Shown: positions 16,098-23,718 of the stretch, in pieces
Numbering within the stretch: position 1 is the stretch's first letter
How the letters are laid out: each line of letters opens with the position of its first letter
Assembly (NCBI GenBank): GCA_045605445.1
Contig: JAZUPZ010000047.1
Location: forward strand, 1-54,200
DNA from: CAZMHL01 sp045605445
GTDB lineage: Bacteria > Bacillota > Clostridia > RGIG6154
Direction of reading: 5' to 3'
Length of the DNA: 54,200 nucleotides
Notes under the pieces: generated by a model
Database searches by the model: none
The model's input: only the letters and a program-made list of their open reading frames with translations
What the model was told of the DNA's origin: nothing
Position numbers and translations under genes: made by a program

Positions 16098-17159
16098 ATG
16101 AAAACTAAAGTTCTTGTTGGAATGAGCGGAGGAGTTGATAGCTCAGCAACAGCTCTTGTTTTACAAGAAAAAGGATATGAAGTTATTGGGATTACATTTG
16201 AAATGTTTAATTCTGAAAAACTTTGTATTTGTGCAGATACAGAAAAAAATGCTGAAGATGCAGAACGGGTTGCAAAAAAACTTGATTTTGAACACTATAC
16301 AATCGGAGTTGAGGAAACCTTCCGAAAAAGGGTTATTGACAGTTTTGTTGAAAGCTACAGAAAGGGAGAAACACCTAATCCTTGTATAGAATGTAATAAA
16401 TACATCAAGTTCAGCAAGATGGTCGAAAAAGCTGATGAAATCGGATTGGAATATATTGCAACAGGGCATTATGCAAAAGTTGAATATGATGAACCCAAAG
16501 GGAGGTTTTTGCTGAAAAAGGCGGTTGATGAAAAAAAAGATCAGTCTTATGTATTGTATAATCTTACTCAGGAACAACTTTCAAGATTGATTTTACCTCT
16601 TGGAGATTTAACAAAGGAAGAAATAAGAAAAACCGCAAAAACAAAGGAACTTATCAGCGCAGATAAGCCTGACAGTCAGGACATATGTTTTGTTCCTGAC
16701 GGTGATTATGTTGGTTTTATTGAACGCCTGACAGGCGAAAAAACCAAAAAGGGCAAAATGGTTGACACCGAAGGCAATGTTGTAGCTGAACATAAAGGAA
16801 TAGAATATTATACGATAGGACAGAGAAAAGGGCTTGGCGTTTCCTTTGGAATGCCGAAATTTGTTGTTTCAAAAAACGCTGAAAAAAACGAGGTTGTTGT
16901 TGGCGACGAAAAGGATCTTATGAAAAAAAGCCTTGTCGCTACTGATGTTAATTTTATTTCTATTGAAAGATTAAGTCAGCCTATGAAGGTGCATGCAAAA
17001 ACAAGATACAAGCAAAAAGAACAGCCAGCAATTATTATTCCGATGGATAACGGCGATGTGCTTGTTGAGTTTGAAAATGAGCAAAGAGCAATTACACCCG
17101 GTCAATCTGTGGTGTTCTATGATGGCGATGTTGTGGTTGGCGGAGGAAAAATTAAATAA
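16098..17159 (+). CDS. mnmA: tRNA-specific 2-thiouridylase MnmA
   Basis: 353 residues. The start is ATG 16098 with AGGAGGTG at 16084-16091; an in-frame GTG at 16089 overlaps that site. The N-terminal PP-loop is GMSGGVDSS. The catalytic cysteines are in NPCIECN and DSQDICFVPDGDY, with the ATGHYA region between them. The enzyme adenylates and thiolates U34 of tRNA-Lys, -Glu and -Gln, taking sulfur from a cysteine desulfurase relay. A cysteine desulfurase-like gene is present at 45408 but not adjacent. Monocistronic, followed by the tRNA-Gly unit. Confidence 0.96.
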   Translation: MKTKVLVGMSGGVDSSATALVLQEKGYEVIGITFEMFNSEKLCICADTEKNAEDAERVAKKLDFEHYTIGVEETFRKRVIDSFVESYRKGETPNPCIECNKYIKFSKMVEKADEIGLEYIATGHYAKVEYDEPKGRFLLKKAVDEKKDQSYVLYNLTQEQLSRLILPLGDLTKEEIRKTAKTKELISADKPDSQDICFVPDGDYVGFIERLTGEKTKKGKMVDTEGNVVAEHKGIEYYTIGQRKGLGVSFGMPKFVVSKNAEKNEVVVGDEKDLMKKSLVATDVNFISIERLSQPMKVHAKTRYKQKEQPAIIIPMDNGDVLVEFENEQRAITPGQSVVFYDGDVVVGGGKIK

Positions 17160-17174
17160 ATTTTCAAAAAGGTC

Positions 17175-17203
17175 TTTACAACTAAAAGTTTTTGTGATAT
17201 AAT
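17175..17203 (+). promoter_or_regulatory. Promoter of tRNA-Gly
   Basis: TTTACA (17175-17180) and TATAAT (17198-17203), spacer 17 bp, 20 bp before the mature tRNA. Confidence 0.75.
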
Positions 17204-17223
17204 TCTTTTTGTTGAAAAGATAT

Positions 17224-17298
17224 GCGGGAGTGGCTCAGTGGTAGAGCGTCACCTTGCCAAGGTGAACGTCGCGAGTTCGAATCTCGTCTTCCGCTCCA
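17224..17298 (+). tRNA. tRNA-Gly (anticodon GCC)
   Basis: Acceptor GCGGGAG/CTTCCGC, D arm GGCTCAGTGGTAGAGC, anticodon stem CACC/GGTG with loop TTGCCAA (anticodon GCC), T arm GAGTTCGAATCTC, discriminator T as usual for bacterial Gly, and encoded CCA (17296-17298). Confidence 0.97.
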
Positions 17299-17337
17299 AA
17301 AAAAGACAGACTCTTTTAAAGAATCTGTCTTTTTTTA
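17299..17337 (+). terminator. Terminator of tRNA-Gly
   Basis: GACAGA pairs with TCTGTC, extended by CTTT/AAAG and flanking A/T runs. Seven T follow, directly after the tRNA CCA. Confidence 0.88.
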
Positions 17338-17361
17338 TTAAGTCATAATTAGGAGTATGAA

Positions 17362-17709
17362 ATGATTCATTATATGAAACTTAATCCCAAGCCTTTTAGG
17401 CAGATTCTGGCGAGCACCAAAACAATAGAACTAAGACTTAATGATGAAAAACGTAAAAAAGTGAAGGTTGGGGATATAATAGTATTTTCAGAATTACCGT
17501 TAAAAAAGAATATTGTGAAATGTAAAGTGATGGCAATTCATCGTTTTGGTTCCTTTAAAGAACTCTACGAAAAGCTGCCTTTGGAAAAATGCGGTTATTC
17601 TTCTGAAAATATCAGTCAGGCATCTTATATTGATATGGAAGAATATTATTCAAAAGAAGAACAACAAAAGTTCGGGGTGGTTGGTATTGAAATTGCTATT
17701 GAAGCTTAG
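17362..17709 (+). CDS. ASCH-domain (PUA-like) protein
   Basis: 115 residues forming one small ASCH/PUA-like beta-barrel: MKLNPKPFRQILASTKTIELRLND, then KVKVGDIIVFSE and a C-terminal VVGIEI strand. The K-T-I-E-x-R pattern followed by V-G-D-x-I-x-F is the family signature. ASCH proteins are thought to bind RNA or modified nucleotides; some hydrolyse acetylated cytidine. It lies alone just after the tRNA-Gly terminator, with a terminator hairpin at 17736. Function is not assigned. Confidence 0.75.
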   Translation: MIHYMKLNPKPFRQILASTKTIELRLNDEKRKKVKVGDIIVFSELPLKKNIVKCKVMAIHRFGSFKELYEKLPLEKCGYSSENISQASYIDMEEYYSKEEQQKFGVVGIEIAIEA

Positions 17710-17735
17710 ATGAAGAGTGATATAGTTTTCTGTAT

Positions 17736-17763
17736 TGCGAAGGCGAAATGCCTTCGCATTTTT
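17736..17763 (+). terminator. Terminator after the ASCH gene
   Basis: TGCGAAGGC (17736-17744) pairs with GCCTTCGCA (17750-17758), followed by five T. Confidence 0.85.
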
Positions 17764-17820
17764 AAATTCTATTGTTTTATGTGATGCACAGGCAAGCTTC
17801 ATGTAAATGTATGTTTTTTG

Positions 17821-17849
17821 TTGACAAATACAGAATTGTGTGATAAAAT
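17821..17849 (+). promoter_or_regulatory. Promoter of the metal-efflux operon
   Basis: TTGACA (17821-17826) and TAAAAT (17844-17849), spacer 17 bp, with the ArsR-type operator just downstream. Confidence 0.75.
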
Positions 17850-17858
17850 AAATAAACG

Positions 17859-17876
17859 ATTGAACAACTGTTCAAT
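17859..17876. promoter_or_regulatory. Palindromic operator for the ArsR/SmtB repressor
   Basis: Perfect inverted repeat ATTGAACA-AC-TGTTCAAT, about 10 bp after the -10 box and so covering the start site. TGAACA...TGTTCA is the half-site style of SmtB/CzrA/CadC repressors. The repressor gene is the last gene of this operon, which implies autoregulation and release by metal. Confidence 0.8.
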
Positions 17877-17896
17877 TGAAAAAAGAGGTGGTTATT

Positions 17897-18115
17897 TTGA
17901 AAAAAATTTACAGAATTGAAGTCGACTGTGCAAATTGTGCAAACAAAATGGAAGAAGCTGCAAATAAAACTGAAGGAGTAAAAAAAGCAACCGTAAATTT
18001 TATGGCATTGAAAATGATTGTTGAATTTGAAGAGAATGCTGAAATAAAAGATGTTATGAATAGGGTTCTTGAATCCTGCAGAAAGGTTGAGAGCGACTGT
18101 GAAATTTATTTCTGA
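17897..18115 (+). CDS. Stand-alone heavy-metal-associated (HMA) domain protein
   Basis: 72 residues from TTG 17897, chosen because GAGGTGG (17885-17891) is 5 bp upstream; an in-frame TTG at 17876 lies inside the operator. A single ferredoxin-like HMA fold with the metal motif DCANCANKME (CxxC) and the VNFMALKMIVEF strand pair. Such domains bind Zn, Cd or Cu ions and pass them to an ATPase. It overlaps the P-type ATPase start by about 17 bp. That ATPase has no HMA domain of its own, so this looks like a split form of the usual fused N-terminal domain. Confidence 0.85.
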   Translation: MKKIYRIEVDCANCANKMEEAANKTEGVKKATVNFMALKMIVEFEENAEIKDVMNRVLESCRKVESDCEIYF

Positions 18116-19976
18116 TATGACTAAAAAACAAAAGAAAGTTTTTAAAAGGATTATAGCAGCTGCTTTTTTAATGATTGCTGCTATAATTGTACCTGCTCAT
18201 AGTGTTTTGAAATATGTTTTTTATATCATTTCTTACGTAGTGATAGGTTATGATATTCTTATAAAAGCTGTTAAAGGTATATTCAACAAACAGCCTTTCG
18301 ATGAAAACTTTTTAATGGCACTTGCAACGGTAGGGGCTATTGCTTTGGGAGAATATGCTGAAGGAACAGCTGTAATGCTGTTTTATCAGATAGGTGAATT
18401 GTTCCAAAGCTGTGCTGTGGGGAAAAGCAGGCGTAATATAAGTGAACTTATGGATATCAGACCTGATTATGCGAATTTGCTTAAAGATAACGGGGATACG
18501 GAAAGGGTTGACCCTTATGAAGTGGAAATTGGTAGTATAATATTGGTTAAACCCGGAGAAAAAATACCGATAGACGGAAATGTAGAAGAGGGAGTTTCTT
18601 CGCTGAACACTTCAGCACTGACAGGGGAAAGTCTTCCAAAAGATGTTTGTGTCGGAGAACGTGTTACAAGTGGTTGCGTGAATCTTACGGGATTGCTGAA
18701 GATAAAAACAGAAAAAGAATTTTCGGAATCAACTGTTTCTAAAATTCTTGATATGGTTGAAAATGCAAGTTCACTCAAGTCTAAGTCTGAGAAATTTATT
18801 TCAAAGTTTGCTAAATATTATACTCCGATTGTGTGCATAAGTGCTTTCTGTCTGGCATTTATACCGCCACTTATAAGAATAATCTTTCTTGGCGTACAAC
18901 CTTACTGGCAGAGTTGGATTTATCGTGCACTTACTTTTCTTGTAATCAGTTGTCCGTGTGCTTTAGTTATAAGTATACCTCTTGGCTTTTTTGCCGGAAT
19001 AGGCGGGGCAGGGAGAGCTGGAGTTCTGATTAAAGGGTCTAACTATCTTGAAACTTTGTCGAAGGTAAAATGTGTTGCTTTTGATAAAACTGGAACACTT
19101 ACAAAAGGTGAATTCAAGGTAACTGATGTTAAAAGCAATAAATTAGATGAGAACAAGCTACTGGAGTATGCAGCACATGCGGAAAGTTGCTCATTACATC
19201 CCATAAGCAAAAGTATTGTTAAAGCATACGGAAAAGAGCTTGATAAAAAAACTGAAGAAATAAAAGAATTTGGCGGACTGGGTGTTATCGCTCGTGTTGA
19301 CGGTGTTTCTGTTGCAGTTGGAAACGATAAACTGATGCATAAGCTTAATATAGTACCGGAAGAGTGTGAACATAAAGGTGCAATAGTATATGTGGCTGTT
19401 GATAATGAGTTTGCAGGACATATACTGGTATCGGATGAAATAAGGCCCGAAGCTTTTGATATTGTTAAAGAATTAAAAAAAATTGGTGTACAAAAAACTG
19501 CGATGCTTACCGGCGATGTCAGAACAGTTGGTGAGTATGTAGGAGAACAGATAGGAATTGATGAAGTGTTTTCCGGACTTATGCCTGAAGATAAGGTTTC
19601 GATAATTGAACAGCTTATATCGGAAAAAAGGAAAACAGCTTTTGTGGGAGACGGAATAAATGATGCTCCCGTTCTGAGTCGGGCAGATATCGGAATAGCA
19701 ATGGGAGCCCTTGGATCAGATGCTGCGATAGAAGCTGCTGATGTGGTGCTTATGGATGACAATCCCGTTAAAGTTGCAAAGGCAATCCGTATTGCTAAAA
19801 AATGTATGAATATTGTATATCAGAATATATTTTTTTCAATAGGGATTAAAATTATATGTTTGTTATTGGGCGCGCTGGGAAGTGCAGATATGTGGTTTGC
19901 AATTTTTGCAGATGTAGGCGTTATGATTCTGGCAGTTTTAAATGCTATCAGGACGCTTAGTATTAAAAATATATAA
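18099..19976 (+). CDS. cadA: P1B-type Zn/Cd/Pb-exporting ATPase (CadA/ZntA type)
   Basis: 625 residues from GTG 18099, which has AGGTTGAG at 18083-18090; TTG 18069 and ATG 18117 are alternatives. Motifs: actuator LTGESLPK, membrane metal site SCPCALVIS (CPC), phosphorylation site FDKTGTLTKGEF, the HP dipeptide in SLHPISKSI, hinge FVGDGINDAPVLS, and an Asp in the last helix region (FADVGVMILAVLN) typical of the Zn/Cd group. It pumps divalent metal out using ATP. No N-terminal HMA domain is present; the preceding small gene supplies one. It shares an operon with the ArsR/SmtB sensor. Confidence 0.94.
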   Translation: MKFISDMTKKQKKVFKRIIAAAFLMIAAIIVPAHSVLKYVFYIISYVVIGYDILIKAVKGIFNKQPFDENFLMALATVGAIALGEYAEGTAVMLFYQIGELFQSCAVGKSRRNISELMDIRPDYANLLKDNGDTERVDPYEVEIGSIILVKPGEKIPIDGNVEEGVSSLNTSALTGESLPKDVCVGERVTSGCVNLTGLLKIKTEKEFSESTVSKILDMVENASSLKSKSEKFISKFAKYYTPIVCISAFCLAFIPPLIRIIFLGVQPYWQSWIYRALTFLVISCPCALVISIPLGFFAGIGGAGRAGVLIKGSNYLETLSKVKCVAFDKTGTLTKGEFKVTDVKSNKLDENKLLEYAAHAESCSLHPISKSIVKAYGKELDKKTEEIKEFGGLGVIARVDGVSVAVGNDKLMHKLNIVPEECEHKGAIVYVAVDNEFAGHILVSDEIRPEAFDIVKELKKIGVQKTAMLTGDVRTVGEYVGEQIGIDEVFSGLMPEDKVSIIEQLISEKRKTAFVGDGINDAPVLSRADIGIAMGALGSDAAIEAADVVLMDDNPVKVAKAIRIAKKCMNIVYQNIFFSIGIKIICLLLGALGSADMWFAIFADVGVMILAVLNAIRTLSIKNI

Positions 19977-19988
19977 CAGGAGAATAAA

Positions 19989-20351
19989 ATGAAGGAAACA
20001 AACAAAAATGAACGTTGCGAAGTGATGCAAATTCATCCGGACGTTTTGAAAAAAATAGACGAAAAAATGCCTGAAGATGAAAAAATATTTGATTTATCTG
20101 AGCTTTTTAAGGTTTTTGGAGATTCAACAAGAATGAAAATACTTTTTGTGTTGCTTGAAACAGAGGCTTGCACTTGTGATCTTGCTGAAATACTAAAAAT
20201 GACTTCTTCGGCTGTTTCACATCAGCTTAATGTATTAAAAAGAAGTAAACTTGTTAAAAACCGCAGAGAAGGAAAGTCTGTATTTTATTCTCTGGCAGAT
20301 GAACATGTCAGAACAATAATTCGTCAGGGAATAGAGCACGTAGAAGAATAG
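19989..20351 (+). CDS. ArsR/SmtB-family metal-responsive repressor
   Basis: 120 residues with a winged helix: LFKVFGDSTRMKILFVLL, recognition region TSSAVSHQLNVLKRS and wing REGKSVFYSL. It has ligands for two known metal sites. An alpha3N-type site is suggested by Cys10, His16, Cys61 and Cys63 (C-T-C-D-L-A), and an alpha5-type site by Asp104, His106, His117 and Glu120. Having both sets is seen in CadC and SmtB. It is expected to bind the palindrome at 17859-17876 and release it on Zn, Cd or Pb binding. ATG with AGGAG, 12 bp after the ATPase stop. Confidence 0.92.
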   Translation: MKETNKNERCEVMQIHPDVLKKIDEKMPEDEKIFDLSELFKVFGDSTRMKILFVLLETEACTCDLAEILKMTSSAVSHQLNVLKRSKLVKNRREGKSVFYSLADEHVRTIIRQGIEHVEE

Positions 20352-20398
20352 AAAAAGGAGCTTTGCCCTTTTAAACGTTTAGGGTAAAGCTCCTTTTT
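20352..20398. terminator. Terminator of the metal-efflux operon
   Basis: Long stem AAAAAGGAGCTTTGCCCT (20352-20369) with AGGGTAAAGCTCCTTTTT (20381-20398). It is symmetrical enough to work in both directions. Confidence 0.88.
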
Positions 20399-20414
20399 CT
20401 CATCATTGTGTCTC

Positions 20415-20443
20415 TTGACTATAAAACAAAAAAATGATATACT
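20415..20443 (+). promoter_or_regulatory. Promoter of the ATPase-like gene
   Basis: TTGACT (20415-20420) and TATACT (20438-20443), spacer 17 bp. The gene is therefore transcribed separately from the efflux operon. Confidence 0.65.
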
Positions 20444-20488
20444 TGAAATGATATAGAGTAAACGTTTTGTTTGTTATGGGTGGTATGA

Positions 20489-22369
20489 ATGAATTTGTTG
20501 GAAAAGATAACTAAAAAAGTAAAAGAAACTGAAAAAAAAGGAAGAAAACTACAAAACAATAAGAAAAGCAGATACAAACTCAATAAAACGGCATTTCAGA
20601 GCTTTTTGATTTTTATGTCAGTAATGTTTATACTTGTTTCATTTATGTATTCAGGTGCTATGAGAGTAGTAACTCTTGCTGTTTCTCTTGCATTTGCCGT
20701 TGTGTTCCCTGCATATTTTGCAGTTCTGAAAATAAGAAAAAAAGAATATCTTACCCTTGATCTTGTTATTTCTGCTGCGGCAATTTACCTGTTTTGTTTT
20801 GGTGGGTATTTTGAGTCCATTTTTTCTTTACTTTTCTATGTAATAGTAAATCAATTGTCAAGTGCGAATATACTTTTTAAGCCCTCTTCTGTAAAGGTTT
20901 ATAAAAAAATCAGAGAAAAGAAATATCATTGTGTTTACGATCGTGAATCTTTTTATCTTGATTCAAAAAAGATTTCCGTTGGAGATAACGTTGAGCTTTT
21001 TTCCGGGGAAATAATTCCGGTAGATGGAGTTGTAAAAGCCGGTTCAGGTACAATAAGCACAGTTAATATAACCGGAGATAGCAAGGTTAAGAACTATAAA
21101 ACCAATGATAATGTGTATGCCGGATATATTCTTCTTGGCGGAAATATAATAATTGAAGCCAAAAGCACTGTTGAAGACAGTATTATTAAAAAAGAAGGAG
21201 ACAGAATTCAGAAAATTTCGGAGAAAAGAGTTAAAACTGAAAGAATCAGCAAAGGTTTCTTTGATATTGTGTCCTTTATTATTTTAGCCTTTTCTTTGAT
21301 TTTTGTTATTTATTCCTATGTAACAACAAAGGAAATTACTTTTTTTAAGTATGGAATCCCACTTGCTTTTCTTTGTGCATCAACGGAAATCAGTCTTTCA
21401 AGCGTAACTAATTCATATAAGGCTGCAATGTTTCACGCTATGAAAAAAGCTATTATAATTAAGGATAAATCAATTCTTGAAAATACTCTTAACGTCAAAG
21501 AAATGTGTTTTGATGTAGCTGGTGTACTTACCGACAGCAAACCTACAATTGTAGAAGTTCTCCCTGTTTTTGGGATAACTGAAGCAGAACTTATAAAGTT
21601 TGCTGCATATTCGCTCTATCGTTCAGAAACTCCTTTTGCTAAAGCAATTCTCAAGAAAAATGATGAAAAAATCTTTGCGAGCGAAATTATCGAGTTTCAG
21701 CAACTTAAAGATAATGGGGCTTATGTTAAACTCAACAGAGATATTGAAATTATTACTGCAACTTCGCAGGAACTTAAAAACAGAGGCATTATCGTAGGAC
21801 TTGACGATGATATAAACATTATGTGTATTGCGGTAAATGATAATTTTGCCGGCTATATTAAACTTGATTATCCTGTAAGAGAGGATATCCGCCTGTGTAT
21901 TGACAGTTTGAGGTTTGCAGGAATAAAGAAACTTTGCGTAATGAGCAAAGGTACAAGTCAGTTTACCAAGGATATCTGTACAAAAGCAGGGATAGACAAC
22001 GTTATAAATGTTGAAAATGAAGACCAGTTTGAAACAATAGAAAAAAGCTTTCTTCAGTCGGCAATTCTTTTTTCTAAAGGACCGAGTGAATATGAAAAAA
22101 TGTTTAATACAATAAGATTCGGTTATACGGAGGAAGATGTTCTTGCATATACTATGACAGATTCTCTTACTCCTGCAATCAACTATGTTAATATAGTTAA
22201 AGACTGTAAGGTTCTTATGATTCAGAATTTTGTAATCAGCCTGATACTTAAAGGAATACTCTTTTCTATGCTGGCAGGCTCGCAGTCGGTAATAGGTGCG
22301 GTAATGATAATTATTATCGGAACGCTTGTGACAAGATTTAACTGCGTAAGAATGATAAATAAACTGTAA
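20489..22369 (+). CDS. Degenerate P-type ATPase-like membrane protein (probable pseudoenzyme)
   Basis: 626 residues, full length and without frameshifts. The order is that of a P1B ATPase: basic N-terminus, membrane helices, actuator domain (VDGVVKAGSGTIS, ITGDSK near 195), helices, HAD-like phosphorylation/nucleotide domains, and C-terminal helices. The catalytic signatures have decayed. DKTGTLT reads FDVAGVLTD (about 341), the CPC region reads FLCASTEIS (about 297), TGES is TGDS, and the GDGxNDxP hinge is replaced around SKGPSEYEKM (about 529). The phospho-acceptor Asp itself remains. ATP-driven transport is unlikely. Function is unknown; sensing, scaffolding or modulation of another ATPase are possible. 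Confidence 0.8.
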   Translation: MNLLEKITKKVKETEKKGRKLQNNKKSRYKLNKTAFQSFLIFMSVMFILVSFMYSGAMRVVTLAVSLAFAVVFPAYFAVLKIRKKEYLTLDLVISAAAIYLFCFGGYFESIFSLLFYVIVNQLSSANILFKPSSVKVYKKIREKKYHCVYDRESFYLDSKKISVGDNVELFSGEIIPVDGVVKAGSGTISTVNITGDSKVKNYKTNDNVYAGYILLGGNIIIEAKSTVEDSIIKKEGDRIQKISEKRVKTERISKGFFDIVSFIILAFSLIFVIYSYVTTKEITFFKYGIPLAFLCASTEISLSSVTNSYKAAMFHAMKKAIIIKDKSILENTLNVKEMCFDVAGVLTDSKPTIVEVLPVFGITEAELIKFAAYSLYRSETPFAKAILKKNDEKIFASEIIEFQQLKDNGAYVKLNRDIEIITATSQELKNRGIIVGLDDDINIMCIAVNDNFAGYIKLDYPVREDIRLCIDSLRFAGIKKLCVMSKGTSQFTKDICTKAGIDNVINVENEDQFETIEKSFLQSAILFSKGPSEYEKMFNTIRFGYTEEDVLAYTMTDSLTPAINYVNIVKDCKVLMIQNFVISLILKGILFSMLAGSQSVIGAVMIIIIGTLVTRFNCVRMINKL

Positions 22370-22372
22370 AAG

Positions 22373-22401
22373 AAAAGCTGAACGGTAACCGTTCAGCTTT
22401 T
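22373..22401. terminator. Bidirectional terminator between convergent genes
   Basis: Stem AAAAGCTGAACGG (22373-22385) with CCGTTCAGCTTTT (22389-22401) and a TAA loop, flanked by A and T runs. Confidence 0.85.
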
Positions 22402-22413
22402 TGTGTGTCTTAT

Positions 22414-22746
22414 TTACTTTAATAAGCCCGTATATGGTAAAATAATAATTGCAGCTACAATTATTACTAAAGATTCCAGAAGAGTGAAAATCAGAGTTGC
22501 TCTGGCATACGCTTTTCTGTTAAGATTAGTTGCATTTATTGACCATACAATGTAAAAAATTAAATTTACAACAGGGATGTATTTTAAAATAAACATCAGG
22601 GCAAAATCAAGTGTTTTCAACGGCTTGGTAATTGCATTTTCCTTGTATGTGGAAAATGCTCTTTGTTGCAGAGTTAAAGGAGTTCCGCAGTTTTTGCAGA
22701 AAACCTCATTTTCTTTTAAGTTTGCATTACATACCGGACAATTCAT
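22414..22746 (-). CDS. Small zinc-ribbon membrane protein
   Basis: 110 residues. The N-terminal zinc ribbon MNCPVCNANLKENEVFCKNCG has two CxxC knuckles. It is followed by a linker and two hydrophobic segments (about 52-70 and 83-107). Such zinc-ribbon plus membrane-helix proteins are widespread in Clostridia and mostly uncharacterised. It directly follows the phosphoesterase gene on the - strand with no gap, so the two are co-transcribed. No function can be assigned. Confidence 0.75.
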   Translation of the reverse strand: MNCPVCNANLKENEVFCKNCGTPLTLQQRAFSTYKENAITKPLKTLDFALMFILKYIPVVNLIFYIVWSINATNLNRKAYARATLIFTLLESLVIIVAAIIILPYTGLLK

Positions 22747-23217
22747 TTAATATTCCCTCCCCATAATGGCTTCTCCTGTTTTTCCGTTTTCAAATTCTAT
22801 AATTCCGTAACTGAATTTTCCATCCCTCGGCCTTGAAATGCTTCCGGGATTTAAAAATGTTATGGAATCCTCTTTTACTATTTTCCCTATATGAGTATGT
22901 CCTGTGAGAACATATTGGCATTCGTTTTCTTTTGCATATCCGTAAAGTGATATATCCGAAATTGAATGACCGTGGCAACAGAAGAGTTTTATTCCTTCAA
23001 ATTCAACAATTATTTTTGATGGTGCAGATGAGTAAAAATCGTTATTTCCCGAAACATACCTGAAAGTAATGTCAGGATACATTTGTTTTAGTTTTTCTGC
23101 ATCACGAACGGTGTCACCAAGATGTATCACCATATCAATATCTCTTATCATATCAATTGTTTCGATACAACGGCCTATATTGCCGTGAGTATCTGAAAAA
23201 ATAAGGATTCTTTTCAC
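22747..23217 (-). CDS. YfcE/MJ0936-family metallophosphoesterase
   Basis: 156 residues, a compact calcineurin-like phosphoesterase. Metal motifs: FSDTHGN, HLGDTVRD, VSGNNDF, CCHGH, and LTGHTHIGK with FLNPGSIS. Homologues are Mn-dependent phosphodiesterases or phosphatases with broad in vitro activity and unclear physiological substrates. Starts with GTG on the - strand, with an AAGGTGAT ribosome-binding site at 23222-23229. Forms a two-gene unit with the zinc-ribbon protein. Confidence 0.92.
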   Translation of the reverse strand: MKRILIFSDTHGNIGRCIETIDMIRDIDMVIHLGDTVRDAEKLKQMYPDITFRYVSGNNDFYSSAPSKIIVEFEGIKLFCCHGHSISDISLYGYAKENECQYVLTGHTHIGKIVKEDSITFLNPGSISRPRDGKFSYGIIEFENGKTGEAIMGREY

Positions 23218-23233
23218 AACATCACCTTAGAAC

Positions 23234-23262
23234 AGTTTATTCTAATTTTGGTTAATTGTCAA
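23234..23262 (-). promoter_or_regulatory. Promoter of the phosphoesterase unit
   Basis: On the - strand TTGACA (23257-23262) and TAAACT (23234-23239) are spaced 17 bp, just upstream of the GTG start. Confidence 0.65.
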
Positions 23263-23314
23263 GTAACATCCGTTTTAAAAATACATATTATGTAATGTAT
23301 AGGAGGTGTTATGA

Positions 23315-23395
23315 ATGCTCAGAAAGCAGCATGAATGCATGGATACAAGCATTTTGTTCTTTATTCTCGTTTTCCTTATTCTCTTTTCCTGTTAA
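23315..23395 (+). CDS. 26-residue hydrophobic small protein
   Basis: ATG 23315 to TAA 23395, preceded by a consensus AGGAGGTG at 23301-23308 with 6-bp spacing. It encodes a short polar start (MLRKQHECMDTS) and then a 14-residue hydrophobic helix rich in Phe, Leu, Ile and Val ending in Ser-Cys. An overlapping ATG at 23311 would give only seven codons and is too close to the ribosome-binding site. Single-helix peptides of this kind occur in spore-forming Clostridia. It precedes three other small genes and may belong with them. Confidence 0.6.
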   Translation: MLRKQHECMDTSILFFILVFLILFSC

Positions 23396-23408
23396 CATAT
23401 TTTGTTTT

Positions 23409-23440
23409 ACGGTGCCATACAATTTAGTGTGGCATCGTAA
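23409..23440 (+). other. Stem-loop between the small ORF and the next gene
   Basis: TACGGTGCCATAC pairs with GTGTGGCATCGTA around an AATTTA loop, a 13-bp stem with two G-T pairs. No T run follows, so it may be a weak terminator, a processing site or an attenuator within the small-gene cluster. Confidence 0.6.
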
Positions 23441-23457
23441 TTATAAGGAGTGATTCT

Positions 23458-23715
23458 TTGAATATTTTCGGCAAAAATCTTGATGATGCGACCTTAAAGA
23501 AACTTTCGGAGCTTCTTAATTCACCTGAAGGTGAAAAATTGAAAAATGAATTGTCCCAAATAAATATTAAGGAGCTGGAAGAAAAGCTTAAGAATACAGA
23601 TTTGACAAAAATAAATTTAAAGGACATTTCTGAAAAATTAGATAAAAGCAACCGTAAAGAACTAATTGAGCAATTGAACAGTATGAATAATAAATACTTT
23701 AAGAACGGGAGGTAA
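23458..23715 (+). CDS. Small hydrophilic helical protein, unknown function
   Basis: 85 residues from TTG 23458 with AAGGAG (23445-23450) at 7-bp spacing. Highly charged and probably all helical: it carries the repeated pattern LKKLSELLNSPEGEKLKNEL, LEEKLKNTDLTKINLKDISEKL and RKELIEQLNSM. No membrane segment and no cysteines. Not recognised as a named family. It is 3 bp from the next small gene, so the two are co-transcribed. Confidence 0.75.
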   Translation: MNIFGKNLDDATLKKLSELLNSPEGEKLKNELSQINIKELEEKLKNTDLTKINLKDISEKLDKSNRKELIEQLNSMNNKYFKNGR

Positions 23716-23718
23716 TTT

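Noticed and set aside
19043..19762. 239-codon ORF on the - strand inside the metal ATPase gene
   Set aside because: Antisense shadow rich in Ser, Thr and Pro with no ribosome-binding site; the sense frame has all P-type ATPase motifs.
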